From assembly GCA_028023455.1 (NCBI GenBank), contig JAQFVV010000003.1, positions 2,396,925 through 2,460,924 of the forward strand: a DNA stretch of 64,000 nucleotides, in the 5' to 3' direction. This document shows, piece by piece, positions 1 through 11,800 of this stretch (position 1 is its first letter; every line of letters starts with the position of its first letter). Below the pieces are notes generated by a model. The model saw only the letters and a program-made list of their open reading frames with translations. It was not told where the DNA came from and made no database searches. This DNA is from Epiperipatus broadwayi (taxonomy: Eukaryota; Onychophora; Udeonychophora; Euonychophora; Peripatidae). The position numbers and the translations under genes were made by a program.

Positions 1-1017
1 TATATATATCATTTATATTAACAAAATTATTTACTACCTTTCAAAGTTCAACTTGCTTATTTTTCTTTTCAAAAGTCAACTTGTTCTGTTGTTTTATTCT
101 TTTATATTTGTGTAATATTAGAATGCATTCTATCTAGAGTTAAATTGAAGAAATACCACATTAGAAAAAATTATCAGTTTCCAAATGCACATATATATTT
201 CATTTTTTTAAATTTCTCTCCTTGAAAAAAAAATAACATGTTGAATCCAATATACTAACTAATTTTAGTTACTTCCAGATTATTATTAGATTGACCATTA
301 TAGATTCATGATAGCTATATCAAATTTTGGCTTCAGACATGGTGAAATTCATGTGTTAAAATTTGCTTAGTTTTTCTTTTTAAACTGCTTTGGAATAAAC
401 AAAAAGAAATGGTGCAGCCCCTGGGTGCAATATATATATATATTAGCTGATCATGGTTTAGTTTTTACCACAGTAATTTATCTTATTCAATTATTCTCAA
501 GAATGGCAATTCCAAAGAAACAAAATACAACTAATTTTATCCTTCAGTTCTTTTTAATTAACCATCTTAATAATAATCCTCTATTGTTGTTGCTGTTGTT
601 CCACATGAACTAGCAAATGCTGTTTTGAAAACCATTGTTACATAAGTGTTTTTTTAAACAATTAACATTCGATAAATAAAATATCAATCATATATATAAA
701 AAAAAATATTAAATTGAAAATTTATTTAACAGTTTTAAAAATATATATATACATGAATAATAATATTGCATTTTTTTAATATTCACTACAAATAAAATAA
801 TCTTTTTTATAATCAACAATTTATATGTCTTTATTTATCTATAATAATTAAATATTCACAGCGATATACTATCAACATATAAAGAAAATAATAAATTCAA
901 ACAACTATAACTAATAACCATAAACAATTATAATAATACTCCATATATAAACATCAAATCAAAGAGATTTTTTTTAATAACAACAAATGATTTTTAAAAT
1001 ATAGGTAGATTTATATA
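1..1017. other. AT-rich flank without recognisable gene
   Basis: I see no coding region, RNA gene or clear element here. There are short TA runs near 430-443 and 1013-1025 and poly-A/T tracts. The short open frame at 425-613 has no recognisable motif and simple-sequence composition. Confidence 0.5.
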
Positions 1018-1191
1018 TATATATATTCAAAACAATACAATAATTAATACACTAAACAATATTTTAAAAACAAATATATACTATAATTTAATAGAAGTAC
1101 TTTCAACTATCTAAGTAGTCATTATCAACTAAATTCAAATTCTATTACAAAAAACCATTACAAATGTATACAAAAAGAATTAAGTCATACA

Positions 1192-2009
1192 TCAATTTTC
1201 CCACAATTCATTAATTTTTATATTACCAGCCTGTCTATTTATCAAATGTTGTTTTCCATTTTTTATTAACATAGCTTCTTTAATTTTATGTTTATTATTT
1301 TTTTCAATACACAAAATCTTAACTTTATTAAAATCAAAACCATAATTACATTTAACATTATGGTCGAAAAATACTGAAGCTGATACATTATCATTTCTAA
1401 CATTCTCGTCTTGATTTTTGCACTTGTTTATATAACAACCAATGCTCCTTTGATCTTTTCTTGAATGTACACTGAGATTCACCAATATAAGCCTTTCCAC
1501 AAACACACAGTCATTTATATATTGCACAACTTTGATTTAAAATACTACATCTATTTTTTTAATTATTTATCAATCTATTTAAATTAGGAGTAGTATAAAA
1601 TGCAACTTTACATATATTTTTATATATCTGTTTTATAAATTTCACTTGCTCATTACAAGTAATCCAAAATATATTTCATTTTATCAATATCTATAGCACT
1701 TAAAATATTACCATTATTATTAAATTTAGTAACAATATTAAAAATTAATGTATGATTATATCCACTATTTAATAAATCCATAGTAAATACATTTATATTA
1801 CTTATTTTATCAGAATTATATTTACATAACTTATTATTCCTAAATAAAGATGATTTTAAACCAGATAATTTATGTACTATTGCCACATTTGAATCCCAAG
1901 GAATATATCCTCTTTTTTCAATAACTTTTATTACCATACAATAATCTAAATTTATTTTTATTATGAGTAACTTTAATATCCAAATATTGAATTGACATTT
2001 TTTCTTCAA
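1192..2009 (-). pseudogene. Penelope-like RT thumb + GIY-YIG endonuclease, decayed (left arm)
   Basis: Reading leftward, codons from 2009 to 1653 give the RT C-terminal (thumb) region, including LDYCMVIK, EKRGYIPWDS and LFRNNKLCKYNSDK. This is the pattern of PLE reverse transcriptases, in which a conserved R/K-rich strand is followed by a GY motif (here LLNSGYNHTLIFNI). After a frameshifted stretch, 1527 to 1192 encodes the GIY-YIG region. Visible pieces are a charged helix (SRKDQRSIGCYINKCK), SASVFFDHNVKCNYGFDF and the C-terminal signature KEAMLIKNG...LINRQ...INELWEN. That tail (KEA-LI-NRQ-NELW) is typical of PLE nucleases. The RT catalytic motifs are absent because the copy is 5'-truncated. 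It is non-functional. The right arm at 2060-2781 is its inverted sibling. Confidence 0.75.
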
Positions 2010-2059
2010 AAGATTTACTTCATTTTAAACCTTCTAAACTATTTAATTCATTAAATAAC

Positions 2060-2781
2060 AAATTTAAATTAGATTATTGTATGGTAATAAAAGATATTGA
2101 AAAAAGAGGATATTCCTTGGGATTCAAATGTGCCAATAAAACATAAATTATCTGGTTTAATATAAATGTATTTATTATAAATTTATTAAATAGTGGATAT
2201 AATCATAAATTAATTTATAATATTGTTACTAAGTTTAATAATAATGGTAATATTTTAAATGCTATAGATATTGATAAAATAAAATATACTTGGATATCAG
2301 TACCATTTATTTGTAATGAATAAGTGAAATTTATAAAACAGATATATAAAAATATATGTAGAATTGCATTTTATACTACTCTTAATTTAAATAGATTGAT
2401 AAATAATTCAAGAAATAGATGTAGTATTTTTAATCAAAGTTGTGCAATATATAAATAGCTGTGTGTTAGTGGAAAGGCATATAGAGGTGAATCTCTGTGT
2501 ACATAGGAGAAAAGATCAAAAGAGCATTGGTTGTTATATAACAAGTGCAAAAATCAAGACAAGAGAATGTTAGAAATGATAATGTATCACCTTCAGTATT
2601 TTTTGTTTATAATGTTATATGCAATTATGGTTTTGATTTTAATAAAGTTAAGATTTTGTGTATTGAAAGAACTAATAATAAACATAAAATTAAAGAAGCT
2701 ATGTTAATAAAAAATGGAAAACAACATTTGATAAATAGACAGACTACTAATATAAAAATTAATGAATTGTGGAAAAATTGA
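2060..2781 (+). pseudogene. Penelope-like RT thumb + GIY-YIG endonuclease, decayed (right arm)
   Basis: This is the plus-strand mirror of the 1192-2009 relic. Translation with frame changes gives LDYCMVIKDIEKRGY, NLLNSGYNHKLIYNIVTKFNN, then WISVPFICNE and QIYKNICRIAFYTT. The nuclease follows: a CAIYK...LCVSGKAYRGESLCT stretch, matching the GIY...YIG pair of PLE nucleases, and the tail KEAMLIKNG...LINRQ...INELWKN ending at 2781. The YIG is degraded to YRG and several stops interrupt the frame. Only 2545-2781 remains open. It shares the left arm's truncation point, so both arms stem from one template or one event. Confidence 0.75.
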
Positions 2782-2987
2782 TGTATGATGTAATTCTTTT
2801 TGTGTATATTTGTAACAGTTTTTTGTAATAGAATTTTAATCTAGGTGATAACGATAGGTGAAAGTACTTCTATTAAATTATAGTATATATTTGTTTTTAA
2901 AATGTTGTCTACTGTATTAATTATTGTATTGTTTTGAATAATGATATATATTTTATCATAATTTGAATACAGACATAGATTAATAAT

Positions 2988-2992
<5 letters not shown>

Positions 2993-3033
<41 letters not shown>

Positions 3034-3048
3034 CATACACACACACAT
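2993..3048. repeat. (TA)n/(CA)n microsatellite
   Basis: A run of TA dinucleotides passes into a CA-rich tract right after the tail of the right Penelope arm. TA-rich simple repeats border several elements in this window. Confidence 0.9.
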
Positions 3049-3309
3049 AAATAAATATATAAAATAATATAAGACCTAAATTGATACTTTAAGCAATCTC
3101 TGTGATCAGATAATTTGCACAGCGGAGTTTAGGTCAATAGTATTGCCTACTATAACTTATATTTTAAGCCTTATGGGATATTTGTGGAATAAGTCCCTTA
3201 TTAAATCAAGGTAAATGCATTTAAAAATAGTATATTTATACTAGATAAAATGATTTTCTTCTTCACTGACCCTTAATTAAATTTTATTTGAGATTGATAC
3301 CTTCATCTT
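3049..3309. other. Unassigned AT-rich spacer
   Basis: This lies between the microsatellite and the decayed gag-like region. I recognise no motif. Confidence 0.4.
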
Positions 3310-4330
3310 GTATTGATGGCAATTGCTATGCGAGGGTCTTACCATGGGTATGGTATATCCTTCTATGATAAGGCCTGCTTTTCCTATTCCTAACATTGTC
3401 TTCATCATCATTATTTACACAAAATTATGGACTAAACCTTTTCATTTTACTTACTTTAATTTTAAGTACAATTTATTGACTGAGCTTTCTAGTCCAATAG
3501 TCTCTTTCATTATAAAGAACTTTGGAGTATATTAAACTTGAGGTAATTAAGAATGATCACTTCATTTAGAGTTTCTCAAGCTTTACTAGGACTATGATAC
3601 TTTTCTTCTGTAAGATTAGCATAATATGGAAGTATTCCATTCCTATAGCAGTTAAGTTATTAAAAAAAGGTATCTTTAAAAAATATTTCAAATTTACTCT
3701 TAATATAAATATTACTACAGTGGTAAGTTTCCAGACATTCATCAATTTTGTCTGTTATTGGTACTTCTATCCTGAGATCTCCCATAAACATTTTAATATC
3801 TGACTTTATTTTAGTTTTTATAGGCTCATCTTCTATACTATGATTATCTTAAGATTCTTCGGATTTAGTTCCAATTTAAATTTAGAGTTTTCATATGTTT
3901 GTTTTGTTCAATGATCTTTATATTTAATTTGTTTTCAATTTTCTCTTCAACTTATTGATCACAACTGTGGTCATTTTTGTTTTTCATTTCCTCTAATGGG
4001 AGCACTTTAATATTGATGGCTGCTTTTAATTCAGTTTTTATTTTGGATAAATCTGTTGTTAATGCAATTTTTATACTTTTAATCTTTTTGAGTAATTTTT
4101 ACAATTTTGCAGACATTTACTGCTGACTTTCAAATATTTTCTGTATATTTGCAGATGTCTGCCACTGCTCTGCTGACATTTGCTGTACATCTGATGATAT
4201 TTGCAGTTGATGATTTGTGAGTATTTGCTGCATCGTTAGTATCACCTGATTAAGTGATACATCATTATACTTGCTTTCTTTTCTCCTTGTTTCTTTTGAA
4301 CCATAGTTTTAAATTATTTTGTTGACCCTT
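3310..4330 (-). pseudogene. Decayed Gypsy-type gag remnant
   Basis: Read on the minus strand from about 4,310, the sequence has a glutamine-rich, heptad-like N-terminal part: SLNQVILTMQQILTNHQLQI, then DVQQMSAEQWQTSANIQKIF. A charged stretch (DLSKIKTELKAAINIKVLPL) follows. A basic, arginine-rich end appears near 3,330 (NRKSRPYHRRIYHTHGK). A coiled-coil N-terminus and basic C-terminus are what gag of many invertebrate Ty3/Gypsy elements looks like, and the same layout is seen in the intact gag at 12402-14453. Many stops and frameshifts interrupt it. Position also supports the call: it lies directly downstream, on the minus strand, of a primer-binding-site remnant and an LTR (4,655-5,621). Boundaries are approximate. 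Confidence 0.45.
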
Positions 4331-4654
4331 ATTTTAGCTTTTATTTTTATAACTATCTCTTATAATAAGAAACATCATGGAAAGATCTATCACCACATTT
4401 TATTGCATTCGCCCCCCCAAAAAATTATATTTTACATAAGCTGTTATTGCATTCAACTTTTCATTTTTACTATTTTATATTTATTTAATTTTTTTAATAC
4501 GTTGACTATATACTATTTAATGTGATTTTAATCATTAGTAGTTTGTCATTATTCAAGTTCAATTTATCACATCATAAAAATTGTCATGAAAGATGTTTAG
4601 ATTTTATTTAATTTTATTATTGAAAATCTCGAATTATACTATTAATATGATATT

Positions 4655-4679
4655 CACTTTCCCCATGTTGGGCATTATA
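4655..4679 (-). other. Primer-binding-site remnant of the 4,680-5,621 LTR
   Basis: On the minus strand the bases just after the LTR end read TGCCCAACATGGGGAAAG. This resembles the GCCCAACGTGGGG core common to Ty3/Gypsy primer-binding sites. It fixes the element's orientation as minus and leads into the gag remnant. Confidence 0.5.
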
Positions 4680-5621
4680 TGTAACAGAATGGGTCCTGAC
4701 CTTGCATGACAATAGACTTCATAGGTCATCATAATGGGTGAGAAAGCATATCTAGGATTTCTAAATATATAGATTCAGGTCCACTCCAATCTTATCCCTG
4801 GGAGATGATATTAACACACAAACATGTCAAAAATCTACCAATATACTCATCTCTTTTCTCCATCTTTAACTTCCATTAATTCTAAAATTTAAACTTAAGG
4901 AGAATACATATGATATTCTATTTCAGGATATATCAATATCACTACCTACAAGCATGTGACAAATTGAGAACTGAATATAGAAAAAAACACAAATGACAGT
5001 CTTTATTTTAAAATTATATATTTAACAAATTTATTCACAATTAACATAATTTAGATAATAAAGTTATAACAAAATAGATAATTTGTTTAGATGTTGATGA
5101 ACATTCATCAATTATTACAGTTAAAATTATTAATCCAATCTCTGTTTTCCTTCAAAGAATAATTCTCAATTATCAATACTAATATAAAAATTAAATTACA
5201 ACTTATTATTTATGTTTACACTTGCTAATTTAAACTTTATCAAAATCATAGTTCATTATTTCCAATAAGTTTATTGATGAGTTCATAGTAGTAATGTAGT
5301 AGTGGTATGGGATCCCCCTTCTATTGTGATTTGTTTCTACAAAGATAGGAAAGACCTTTCACACTAGAGATTATTATTTATATATACCAAAAACAAGTAA
5401 CTAAATAACAAAAAGATTTGTAATAACAAACAAAAAACCAAATAACAGAGTCACTGTACAAGTGTTGGCATTTAATGTGTAATAAGGTAAATTATTACCT
5501 CTCCCCTAGTGATAATTAGATTCATCCTCAAGCGAGTTCACACCTGAACCTATATTTTATTTCACTTCAAAAATAAAGCTAATAATTTCTTTTTCCTTTT
5601 CTAACATATTAAGAGTTTACA
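4680..5621 (-). mobile_element. LTR of an old Gypsy element (copy 1)
   Basis: The block starts TGTAACAG and ends TTTACA, giving the TG...CA ends and short inverted termini (TGTAA/TTTACA) of an LTR, about 942 bp. It is flanked on the left by a PBS remnant and on the right by a C-rich tract that is a purine tract on the minus strand. A diverged second copy lies at about 28,985-29,930, sharing the GGATCCCCCTTCTAT segment and the AGACCTTTCA block. No coding capacity is seen. Having internal-type sequence on both sides is unusual; see the findings. Confidence 0.5.
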
Positions 5622-5834
5622 CCCCCTTCAATCTATGATAAAGGAAAAAAATTACACAAAGAAAATGTACAGAAAATAAAATATAAATATGACATCAACC
5701 TAAGATCAATTAAGTCAAGTCAAGAGCTGAAGCCATTGCATTCAGAATAAAATATAAGATTTTGAATCAAATGTTAAATGATTTAGAAGAAGATATAAAA
5801 GGATTAGGAATCACAACCTTAATTATGGTGAATA
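5622..5834. other. Polypurine-tract-like site and short internal remnant
   Basis: Next to the LTR the plus strand reads CCCCCTTC, that is GAAGGGGG on the minus strand, which is a polypurine tract (PPT). The following ~100 bases are also recognisable after the second LTR copy near 29,930-30,020. The rest is unassigned. Confidence 0.35.
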
Positions 5835-8456
5835 GTAAAGCAGTTAACCTTAGCCTGAGAATGAGATTCACTGTTTTACTACTTAACCCACATTTCATCC
5901 TACTCCTTTTTTTTGTCACATGTATACAAACTATATGTATGTTTCTGAGAAGAATCTATAAAAGTTATAAATATAAGTTTTAAATAAAAAATTTCTGTAA
6001 TTACTTTAATATTAATGTCTCTAGATGTGACTCAGATAAATATGTATATTAATGGAGCATATATATATAAAAGAACAAAAAAATATTGTAAATAATTTTG
6101 TATTTTTTTTCTTTAATTATATTTTATTTATTTTGTAATTATTTTTCATTATAAAACTACATAAAAATTTAAGATGGAGGGTGCAACTATTAACTGTCCA
6201 AGAGTAATTAAGCGGGCAGGAACATTAGTTTGTTTCATGGTTCTAAAAGGAATTTTTAAATCAAAGTTAATGAAAGTAAAATTTAAAACTAAGTTAATTG
6301 ATTTTAAGTTAGCTGTTAACATTTTATCAAATCTATTTCCAATCTGGAAATTGATTTGAATTTATTTTTGAAAAGTTATCTAGTGATTGCATCTCCAATA
6401 ACAATGGAGCAAATATTTTTGTAGATTCAGGATTCCATTTGAGTTAAGAAGTTCAATTAAAAACATTCTTTAAATAACTCAAAATTTGTATAAATAGGGT
6501 TTCTGTTTAATTTTTGAAATGGTTTTTAAGTAGAGGGCCTAAGCCACCTTCCCCTCTCACTTCAGCATGACTCTTCACCCTGCAGATATGTAGCTCCTAC
6601 CGATCTAGAGTGCCCATGTTATCAGAGAATCACCGAGGACAAAAAACCTATTTGTTAGCTTAAGTAGAATTTGCCTACCACAAAAATCAAAGAAAGCTGC
6701 CTTCCACAGAAGATTCATCCATACTTTATTCCATAGAATCATGAGGTAACAAGCCCAAAGTCATTATAATTGTACTACCTGAATTCTAACTACTATTCTT
6801 TATGTTAAATCTATTTTTAACTCACTAATCTGTGAGTATGTCAAACTAATGATTTTTTTTTTCTATCGATTCTCTACAACCTAAATTAATCTCACTGTAA
6901 AATCTTTCATCTAACACACAGTTCCTATTTTTCTTATAATTTAATGCAGGCATAATTTAATTTTAATGATATTTTTATATTTTTCACTTAATTTTTATTT
7001 GTAAATGCCAATCAAACCCAGTCTTATAAACTTCTTCTATATCCCACTGTGGAATAGAAAGAGGGGGAAGGAATTAATGAGTTCTTGTTATTTATTTCTA
7101 AATAGCTTATAAGATTGAGTTTCTCTTTTAAAATGAATATATGCTTTAAAAAAATACTTTATCATAAATTTATACAAAATGTATAAACACTTTTTAATCT
7201 GGGGTAGATCTTGGTGTCAACTAAGTTTATTGATTTCTTTATTGATTTTCATCACCAAAAGGCTGGCGACCTAATTCTATTTTATTTGCACTTTTAGGTG
7301 TGTGAATTTTAGTTTTTTTATATGTCAAACAAAATAGTATTGATTCAAGAAGGAGAAAAAATGCACACTTTATTAATTATAATTTTAACTTCTGATTAAT
7401 GACTATTTTACATGGGTCATTATTTTAGCATATCATTATGTATTTCTTAAACTATTTAAGGCTTTATTTTAGTATTTAAATCTAATAATTTTATATTCTT
7501 ATAATAGCATTGCTGGCATATGTCAGAAATTATTAATGAGCCACATAGAGCTTTGATCTGATTTGACCATACCCCATTTTGGTGAGTTATGATCTTCTTC
7601 ATTTGTCATTCTTCTCCCAAAGTATATATTTCTATACTGCTCATATCTGTCTGTATCTCACTCCAGAAGATTATGCAGCCTTTCTTTTGAAATAGGGGTA
7701 TAAGTCTACTCCCTAAAACAAGCAGGTTAGTGTAGTTGAAGCTCTGAATGGCTTTGCCATAATCTGGATCCATAGCAACTTCATACCTACCTTTCCTTTC
7801 AGTACTGCTCACCCATGAAGCTGGCATACGACTTAAAATAAAAGAATGACATTGTCTCAGCCGAACTTGCCACTCTCTTTCTCTCACTGACATAATCCCT
7901 GCACTGCAATTTCTTATATTTTATTTTTTATCCTGATTGACAAAATAAATCATAATGACATGTGATAATGAGACATTTTTCTCTTTAAATATTTTTCATT
8001 GGAGTTTAAGATCCAACCTCTCATGAAGCTCCTCTCCCCTTTTATTGAAATAAACCATTCCTATATTTATAGAGTTTTGTAGTATTTTATCATTAAATGT
8101 CAAAAATATACAATAACTAAATGTTTTTAGTATACTTACAAATCATAATGTATCCTTATTTAATTGTTATAAATAAATGCTATGAATGAAAATAAAGCTA
8201 TGAATCAAATGCCAAGGGCATTCTATTAAAGTTGTATAAACAGCAAAACTCTATTATCATATTTTTTTAAATATATAAAACATCCACCAACCACCCAGAT
8301 AAATCTGTTTTTGCAATATTAAATCAAATCTGATTTCTAAATATGTGTTGTGTATTGTAATGCCACACTAAATTGATATCTGTTAAAATAAAATAATTGA
8401 CCCAAATTTGTCAAAGATTTGGAACCAAATAAAGTTTAAACTGCATGAAGTTGATT
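5835..8456. repeat. Large duplicated segment, copy 1, left part
   Basis: About 2.6 kb that is collinear and clearly homologous with 21,762-24,390. Anchors include CACTGTTTTACTACTTAACC, ATTAATGGAGCATATATATA, the GC-richer block at 6,540-6,780 and the ORF-bearing block at 7,600-7,900. It ends at TGCATGAAGTTGATTATAT, where a TA-rich tract and 11.9 kb of inserted elements interrupt it. The matching remainder resumes at 20,404. I recognise no transposase, RT or terminal repeats, so the nature of the duplicated unit is unknown. It could be a segmental duplication or a long non-coding repeat. Confidence 0.75.
7606..7893 (-). CDS. Unrecognised 95-codon open frame in the duplicated segment
   Basis: The frame starts at an ATG (MSVREREWQVRL...) and ends in IYTLGEE. 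It has less AT-biased codons than its surroundings and includes GRYEVAMDPDYGKAIQSF and LLVLGSRLIPLFQKK. I do not recognise a family. The homologous stretch of copy 2 (about 23,570-23,850, minus strand) keeps LLVLGNRLISLFQ and VIFWSE but has stops and a frameshift. At least one copy is therefore dead, although the peptide-like pattern is shared. It could be an exon or retrocopy fragment of a host gene, or a chance frame in a slightly GC-richer block. No signal peptide or membrane segment is evident. Confidence 0.25.
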   Translation of the reverse strand: MSVREREWQVRLRQCHSFILSRMPASWVSSTERKGRYEVAMDPDYGKAIQSFNYTNLLVLGSRLIPLFQKKGCIIFWSEIQTDMSSIEIYTLGEE

Positions 8457-8482
8457 ATATATATATATATATATATATATAG
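8457..8482. repeat. (TA)n tract at the insertion point
   Basis: This TA run interrupts the duplicated segment; the intact copy has only a short TATATTTATATA here. It marks where the nested elements entered. Confidence 0.8.
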
Positions 8483-8537
8483 TAAATGTAAATACAGTAC
8501 CCATTATAAAATATTATATATAAATAAAATAAAAAAA

Positions 8538-8817
8538 TTAACGGTAAACACAATATTATAGTTTAAATTTTTCTGTAGCACTTTCAATTACATGGTAATC
8601 CTTGTCAGCTTTAACTGAATTTCAAATTTTCAAACTTAATGCTATATAAACATTAAGTTTTAAAATTTGAAATTCAGTTAAAGCTGATGAGGATTACCAT
8701 GATTAACGTTATGTAAACATTAAGTTTGAAAATTTGAAATTCAGTTAAAGCTGATGAGGATTACCACGTAATCGAAAGTGCTACAAAAGAATTTAAACTA
8801 TAATATTGTATTTACCA

Positions 8818-8821
<4 letters not shown>
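8538..8821. mobile_element. Foldback element with tandem hammerhead-like cores
   Basis: This ~284-bp inverted repeat has ends TTAACGGTAAA and TTTACCATTAA. The left arm (8,538-8,640) is the reverse complement of the right arm (8,730-8,821), and a second partial copy of the right arm lies between them (8,655-8,705). The right arm contains CTGATGA, then G, then GATTAC/GTAATC as a perfect 6-bp hairpin stem, then GAAA (8,749-8,775). This is the order of a hammerhead core, but no cleavage triplet in the right place is evident. The inner copy has lost the stem. The element sits between two TA tracts, next to the LTR element. Confidence 0.6.

Positions 8822-8850
<29 letters not shown>
8822..8850. repeat. 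(TA)n tract abutting the LTR element
   Basis: A pure AT repeat ends exactly at the LTR start. The opposite LTR end at 18,268 is also followed by ATATAT, so any target-site duplication lies inside this microsatellite and cannot be delimited. Confidence 0.9.
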
Positions 8851-8853
<3 letters not shown>

Positions 8854-11800
8854 AACCGTAAATTTTGAGAGATGATGATGTTTGCCAAAATTGTAAGCAA
8901 ACTTTCCATTGGAACCGTAAATCTCGATGTCGATGGCCACCGTGTTTGCGGCGCCAAAGGCTATAACCATACATCTGCTAGCCGACCATGTACAAGATAG
9001 CGTACTTTGTGGAATTGTATAAAATTATGAAACTAATATATCATCTATGTGATTTCTAATACAGATGCTAGTCTAGGTAAAGCTTTGCAATTAAAAAATG
9101 AATACTTGGGTTCTTTTATAATTTAGTATATCATTGAGACTCTTATTGTTTTGACGAATATAAATTTAAAATTGTTAAGTAAAGATATTTGATCGTGAAA
9201 TTATTTGATAAATCTGTTTATAAGCTTAATAATTAATTTGTACTTTAGACTAGAATCAACTACGCAAAGCCACAATGATGGAAAAGGTAAATGGGATTTT
9301 ATTGTACCCTGCCAATCATATACAACCAAAGACGAAAAGCATCTTAATGTTTTCTCAAAAAATATTTATAAACTCTTTCTATCATGTAGACAATAATATG
9401 TACTTAAATGTATGCTCTTCACTGTATGCTATATCCAAAGTTTATTATTTCTGATGTTATGAATGACACATAGCAACGGCACAGTAAGTTTAACTATAAA
9501 TCAATCTTTATTTACAAACTTTATGAACAATAAATAGTTTATTTCAATATTTAAATAAATCATAACCAAACAAATAAAATAAATAAATGATACTTCAATA
9601 GACTTTCTTCAGTACATTTTGTAGGTATAGTTTTAACAAAACCTAATCATACCTTATTTCACTCTACTATAATGAACATTGAGACAATTATTAAATTCAG
9701 CATCAACCTCTAAAAAAACTAAACATCATTTCCAGATTCAATATATCCCTTCCATAAACTTATAATCATATAATAAATAATATGATGTATGTATGATTTC
9801 ACTATCATGTAATAATTAATTAAAATGAAAATGTAAACTTACACTCCGGTGGATAATAATCAACTAACAGTTAATTATTATGAAGTACTTGAATAGAATG
9901 TCCCGTTACCATTTGTTAATCTAAACAATAAAATTATGCTTACAAAATGAAGAAGATGATTTAGCAGATTAACTAAACACTTTGCACAACTTATATCTGT
10001 GAAGCAAACATATTCCTGTGGATGTATTCATCTACACATAGGAATAAAATAATACTAAATGTTTTGCGTATTTAAACATTATCATAAAGTCACACGTATA
10101 ATCACAAAATTCCGCGGATTAACCACCAGCGCAGGAATATGTGTAAAATACAACATGGCAATTAAATAATCTGCGGATTAACCACCAGCACAGATTAAAG
10201 CCCTTTAATATTCTAAAAAAAAAACAAACATTATAATTTACTTCACAGTAAAGTGCAAAATCATCATCCTCAATTCTTCTGACTATTCAGAATATGCTAA
10301 CACTTTAGCAAATGTGGGTTCTTGCTTAGTAAAATATTACAATAATCAGGACAGTTAATGTACTACTTATATTGCTTAAAATAAACCTGTGTAATATAAT
10401 GTAAATAATATTGGAATGGAATATAAATCTGGAAAGACTCACAATATCTCACAAAGATTAATACGTCTCATAAATTCATTATATCTTGTTTAAGCTTTTT
10501 CCGCTAGCGCTATTCTTTGAATAAATATGTTATTCAACCTTTATTAATTTGAATCTAACAAATATAAATTATGAACTTCATATGCGAGTTCATATAACGA
10601 TAAAATTTAAATAAATGTATAATTCATTAATTATATAACATTTAACGGTGTGTGTGATAAAACTAAATGTAAAGCATTTATAGTTCAACACGTGAATTTT
10701 TAACAGATGTATATCACTAATTGGATTGTATAGTATTTATAATTCCTGATGGGATCCGTTGAATCCATGTACAATGTGTAGAATAATTATTATATAAGGC
10801 AATAGCTATAGCTGTAGTTAAATTCCATCCATGCACTTATATCCATTTGACTAGTTATTAAGACAATATTAGATTAACGATTGCGTGGCTTTCCAAACAT
10901 GAAACAATTCTAAACAAAATACGTAGAATTTAAATGAAAATGTTTTTCATAAAGTTATTAATCACTACATCCTGATCAAAAGTGTTTCAAGTTTATCCTA
11001 TCCATGCAAGTATTTATTTATCCATTGCGTTAATCCAGGAATAACTATTTACAGCAACTAATTTATTCATTTTTAAACAGACGATAATATTATAAAATAG
11101 CTCTAATTAATTTTGAAGAATATTATTGATCCAATTGTTGAACAAATTAACTAGCAAATATCAATGGCACTATAAAGTTAATTATCAATCAATATTATAT
11201 TTTATTAGAATTAAAATGGAAATATTAAAATATTTTGATAGCTTTAGCATTTTATTTTAACTTAAACTTTTTTCTTTTTAAAAAACAAATTTTCATTTTC
11301 ATCAAACTTTTATGATTAAAACATTGATCTAATTTTTCCAAATTATAGATTAATAAACAATTTGAAACATACCAAATTCTTGCAGGTAATTCTTTCAAAC
11401 TTAAACTGGGAAGCTCCGACATTTCAAAAATGTAATATTGGAAACGCTACCGGTGATTTGATTCTTGGCCGACCGACTTGAAAAGATCTTTAAGTTTAGT
11501 GATCCATTTTAAGTAGATACCACTAAGTTATTCTATGTTTATAACAAATTTTGTGGTAATTTAGTTACTTATTAACGGTTTCAAAATAAGCTCAGCAAAT
11601 TGACAACATTTGCCTTTACCATTTTGTTCTTTCTCCCCCCAAAAGACAAAACTAACAGACGATATTCTCTTAGAAATTCGCGCTCTTTTCTTTTATTATA
11701 TTGAGACGCCTACGCAATTGCTGTATTTATTTAATAATTTATTTTAATTGAATAAATGGTTTTATAAATTTAATAGAAATAATAATTTTAAGACTACTTT

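Larger units (their letters stand above)
1018..2955. mobile_element. Back-to-back inverted pair of Penelope-like retroelement relics
   Basis: Two 5'-truncated copies of the same element meet near 2,040 and point outward: the left copy is on the minus strand, the right copy on the plus strand. Each arm is about 0.9-1.0 kb. It holds the end of a reverse transcriptase, a GIY-YIG nuclease domain and a matching AT-rich 3' tail. The tails match to about 1,018 on the left and 2,955 on the right. The arms differ by many substitutions and small deletions, so the pair is old. Penelope-like elements (PLEs) are known to have RT plus C-terminal GIY-YIG architecture and to leave complex inverted copies. 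No clear target-site duplication is visible in the AT-rich flanks. Confidence 0.75.

Noticed and set aside
9205-9396. 63-codon plus-strand frame, identical at 15,417-15,608
   Set aside because: It is duplicated only because it lies in both LTRs; antisense to the element, with no motif or codon signal.
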